8,150 bases of DNA, taken from NCBI GenBank assembly GCA_945885645.1, contig CAMCYV010000058.1, forward strand, positions 1 to 8,150, given 5' to 3'. The notes beneath the pieces were generated by a model. It had not been told where the DNA came from and made no database searches. It saw only the letters and a program-made list of their open reading frames with translations. The stretch is from Bifidobacterium breve. Its GTDB lineage: Bacteria; Actinomycetota; Actinomycetes; S36-B12. The position numbers and the translations under genes were made by a program. This document shows positions 6,811 through 8,150 of the stretch, piece after piece; within the stretch, counting starts at the first letter, position 1; each line of letters opens with the position of its first letter.

Positions 6811-7404
6811 ATGAAACCAACTCAGTACAGGTCAACGCCTTGGCTTTTGCTTTTCTCAGGTGTTATTGGGCTTATTGCCGCGTTCACTTTGACCCAGGAC
6901 AAAATTGCGATCTTGTCCGACCCCAGTTACATCCCTAGTTGCAATATCAACCCGGTACTTTCGTGTGGTTCAGTAATCATCACTGAGCAGGCATCGGTCT
7001 TTGGTTTTCCCAATCCAATCATCGGGTTGATTTGCTTTTCGGTGGTCATCACGCTCGCTGTTCTCTTAATCGCGCGAGTAGTTTTACCGAACTGGGTGTG
7101 GTTGGGTCTCAACCTTGGCGCACTGGGTGGGCTGGCGTTCGCCGTATGGTTAATCTTCCAAAGTTTGTATGTAATTGACGCACTTTGCCCATGGTGCATG
7201 GTTGCTTGGGTTGGCACAATTTTGATTTTCTGGCTGACTACGGGCGAAAATGCGAAAGCAGGCAGGTTCACTCGAAGTGGAACCCCAGGATTTGTATCAG
7301 ATATTTTCAGTTCACTGCGTTGGGTGTTTGTAGGTGCGACATTCTTGGTGATTTTAAGTTTGATCTTTATCAACTGGATGGACTTCTGGCTCGGTCGCAC
7401 CTGA
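6811..7404 (+). CDS. Vitamin K epoxide reductase (VKOR)-family membrane thiol oxidoreductase
   Basis: Inner-membrane protein of 197 residues. Bacterial VKOR homologues reoxidise DsbA-like partners and pass electrons to quinone, replacing DsbB in disulfide formation. Both expected cysteine pairs are present: the extracytoplasmic loop pair C44 and C52 (PSCNINPVLSC) and the membrane-embedded CPWC at C126-C129. The loop sequence SVFGFPNPIIGL (62-73) is typical. Hydrophobic spans lie at about 11-29, 68-91, 96-117, 126-147 and 170-190. There is no fused thioredoxin domain and no secreted DsbA-like partner in the window, so its partner must be encoded elsewhere. ATG follows the methyltransferase TAA with no gap; GGTGGGA about 10 bases upstream is a possible ribosome-binding site. 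Its last 51 bases are antisense to the 3' end of the cytochrome b gene. Confidence 0.93.
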   Translation: MKPTQYRSTPWLLLFSGVIGLIAAFTLTQDKIAILSDPSYIPSCNINPVLSCGSVIITEQASVFGFPNPIIGLICFSVVITLAVLLIARVVLPNWVWLGLNLGALGGLAFAVWLIFQSLYVIDALCPWCMVAWVGTILIFWLTTGENAKAGRFTRSGTPGFVSDIFSSLRWVFVGATFLVILSLIFINWMDFWLGRT

Positions 7405-8010
7405 TCCGGAGTTGACCGCCGCCCACTGCGGATGGTGTTTCTGTGCCCAACCTTGGGTGACTTCACCTGTTCGCATTCCCATCCGGGCTTGGGTGTCTTT
7501 CATCGCCATATAAATATGTCCGGTGAGGGCTACGACTATTACCAGGGTAAGCCAGTCATGAACAAATGTTGCCCCGGTGCGAATATCGTCGGTGAAAAGT
7601 GAACTGAAGAACATGACCATTCCGGTTGCGAACATAATCAAAATTGCCCCAAAACTGAAGGCAGCATTGAGTTTTTGTCCGGCGTTAAATTTTCCGTAAA
7701 CAGGTTCCGGGTTACTCATTTCAGGTGCGATAGACGCGCTATCGGCACGTTTGAGCCAAGCGAAATCATGTGGGTGGAATCGGTTGAGTTCGCGCATGTT
7801 CATGCGAAATACAGGGAATGCAATAGCGATGATGAGTGGGATGGGTAGTAAGAAACCGCTAACTGAGTGGATTGTCTTGACTATTCCACGGTTGCCAATG
7901 AGAACACTGAAATCGGGTATGTAGAGGGCGGCAGCTGTAGCAATCAGGATAAACATCAAGACGGATATGGAGCGGTGCGCGAAGCGTTCAATCGGGGTAA
8001 AACGTTTCAC
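7354..8010 (-). CDS. Membrane cytochrome b subunit (FdnI-like, di-heme b) of a molybdopterin oxidoreductase
   Basis: Inner-membrane electron-transfer subunit of 218 residues, expected to pass electrons between a molybdoenzyme and the quinone pool. It resembles the gamma subunit of formate dehydrogenase: RFAHRS near the N-terminus, KTIHSVSG, GKFNAGQKLNAAF, FVHDW, TGHIYMA and a closing GWAQKHHPQWA. Candidate heme ligands are H12, H48, H151 and H165; the last two are 14 residues apart, as I recall for E. coli FdnI. Hydrophobic spans lie at about 14-30, 51-68, 115-137 and 152-170. The GTG start at 8010 overlaps the upstream TGA in a GTGA, so it is coupled to the molybdopterin subunit. The last 20 or so residues (after HHPQWAAV) look like a polar, disordered tail, and this part is antisense to the VKOR gene. 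Because the partner looks sulfite-oxidase-like, the native substrate need not be formate. Confidence 0.88.
   Translation of the reverse strand: MKRFTPIERFAHRSISVLMFILIATAAALYIPDFSVLIGNRGIVKTIHSVSGFLLPIPLIIAIAFPVFRMNMRELNRFHPHDFAWLKRADSASIAPEMSNPEPVYGKFNAGQKLNAAFSFGAILIMFATGMVMFFSSLFTDDIRTGATFVHDWLTLVIVVALTGHIYMAMKDTQARMGMRTGEVTQGWAQKHHPQWAAVNSGSGATEPEVHPVDKDQT
7404..7433 (+). terminator. Imperfect hairpin at the VKOR stop codon, possible terminator
   Basis: ATCCGGAG (7404-7411) can pair with CTGCGGAT (7426-7433) in seven of eight positions, with a 14-base loop; a short GTGTTTC follows. It begins at the last base of the VKOR stop. The long loop, single mismatch and weak T-run make this tentative. 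It lies inside the cytochrome b coding sequence on the other strand. Confidence 0.2.
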
Positions 8011-8150
8011 GTTACCGGCTCATCGCTGCGACCATTTGATTGGCCGACCCAGGCGTCAATGTCGTAGCCGCGTTGTTCCCAGTAGCCAGGAATAACCGAG
8101 TCAACGACATCAATGTTCGACAACCATTTAAGTGATTTGTAGCCGTACAT
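8007..8150 (-). CDS. Molybdopterin-dependent oxidoreductase, sulfite-oxidase-like (C-terminal fragment)
   Basis: Only the last 47 codons lie in the window; the gene continues beyond 8150. The visible protein includes MYGYKSLKWLSNIDVVDSV and PGYWEQRGYDIDAWVG. These closely resemble the end of the molybdopterin-binding domain of SUOX/YedY-type enzymes, where a GYKSxKW segment is followed by GYWE-x2-GY. Its TGA overlaps the GTG of the cytochrome b gene by 4 bases, so the two encode an enzyme-plus-membrane-anchor pair. The codon at the window edge is ATG but is internal to the domain, not a real start. The catalytic cysteine region and any signal peptide are out of view, so substrate and location cannot be judged. 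Confidence 0.75.
   Translation of the reverse strand: MYGYKSLKWLSNIDVVDSVIPGYWEQRGYDIDAWVGQSNGRSDEPVT

Noticed and set aside
6927..7466. Minus-strand open frame of 179 codons across VKOR and the end of cytochrome b
   Set aside because: It is rich in basic, polar, low-information residues, matches no family I know, and is antisense to VKOR with its CPWC and loop cysteines intact.
1..8150. tRNA, rRNA, riboswitch, CRISPR array, insertion sequence or phage features
   Set aside because: The window is almost wholly filled by coding sequence; I saw no direct-repeat array, transposase or integrase motif, nor structured RNA signature.

Overview
The window looks like chromosomal DNA from an actinobacterium (Actinomycetota) of moderate GC, roughly half G+C by eye. 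The main reasons are close matches, recalled from memory, to three Mycobacterium tuberculosis proteins encoded near one another: aminopeptidase N (Rv2467), the mycothiol-dependent nitroreductase-like Rv2466c and Nei1 (Rv2464c). A DUF3159 membrane protein and frequent GTG/TTG starts fit as well. I cannot place it below phylum; a freshwater or marine lineage with reduced GC is only a guess.

Layout. Positions 1-2271 (minus) hold most of pepN, cut at its C-terminus by the window edge. An 81-base divergent spacer follows, then a tight plus-strand block: the Rv2466c-like thioredoxin-fold protein, a DUF393 'DCC' protein, L-threonine aldolase (ltaE) and a Nei-type DNA glycosylase (2353-5275). The first three overlap one another by 8 bases each; nei follows 32 bases later. 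A DUF3159 membrane protein (5280-5987, minus) converges on nei with 4 bases between stop codons and is divergent from a plus-strand pair, a SAM-dependent methyltransferase and a VKOR-family membrane oxidoreductase (6010-7404). At the right end, on the minus strand, are the C-terminus of a sulfite-oxidase-like molybdopterin oxidoreductase and its cytochrome b partner (7354-8150). The cytochrome gene runs 51 bases into the 3' end of the VKOR gene on the opposite strand.

How the genes fit together. pepN (peptide degradation), ltaE (threonine/glycine metabolism) and nei (repair of oxidised bases) are housekeeping functions. Several other products handle thiols or electrons: the Rv2466c-like protein (here with a one-cysteine CPWA site), DUF393, VKOR, and the molybdoenzyme/cytochrome b pair. 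This is a loose redox theme, not a demonstrated pathway.

I found no mobile element, CRISPR array, tRNA, rRNA, phage gene or defence island. No convincing new system is visible. The points most worth checking are the CPWA site, the DUF393-ltaE pair where I expect rpiB, the antisense 3' overlap, and the very close divergent start codons near 6000. No stretch above 300 bases lacks a gene.
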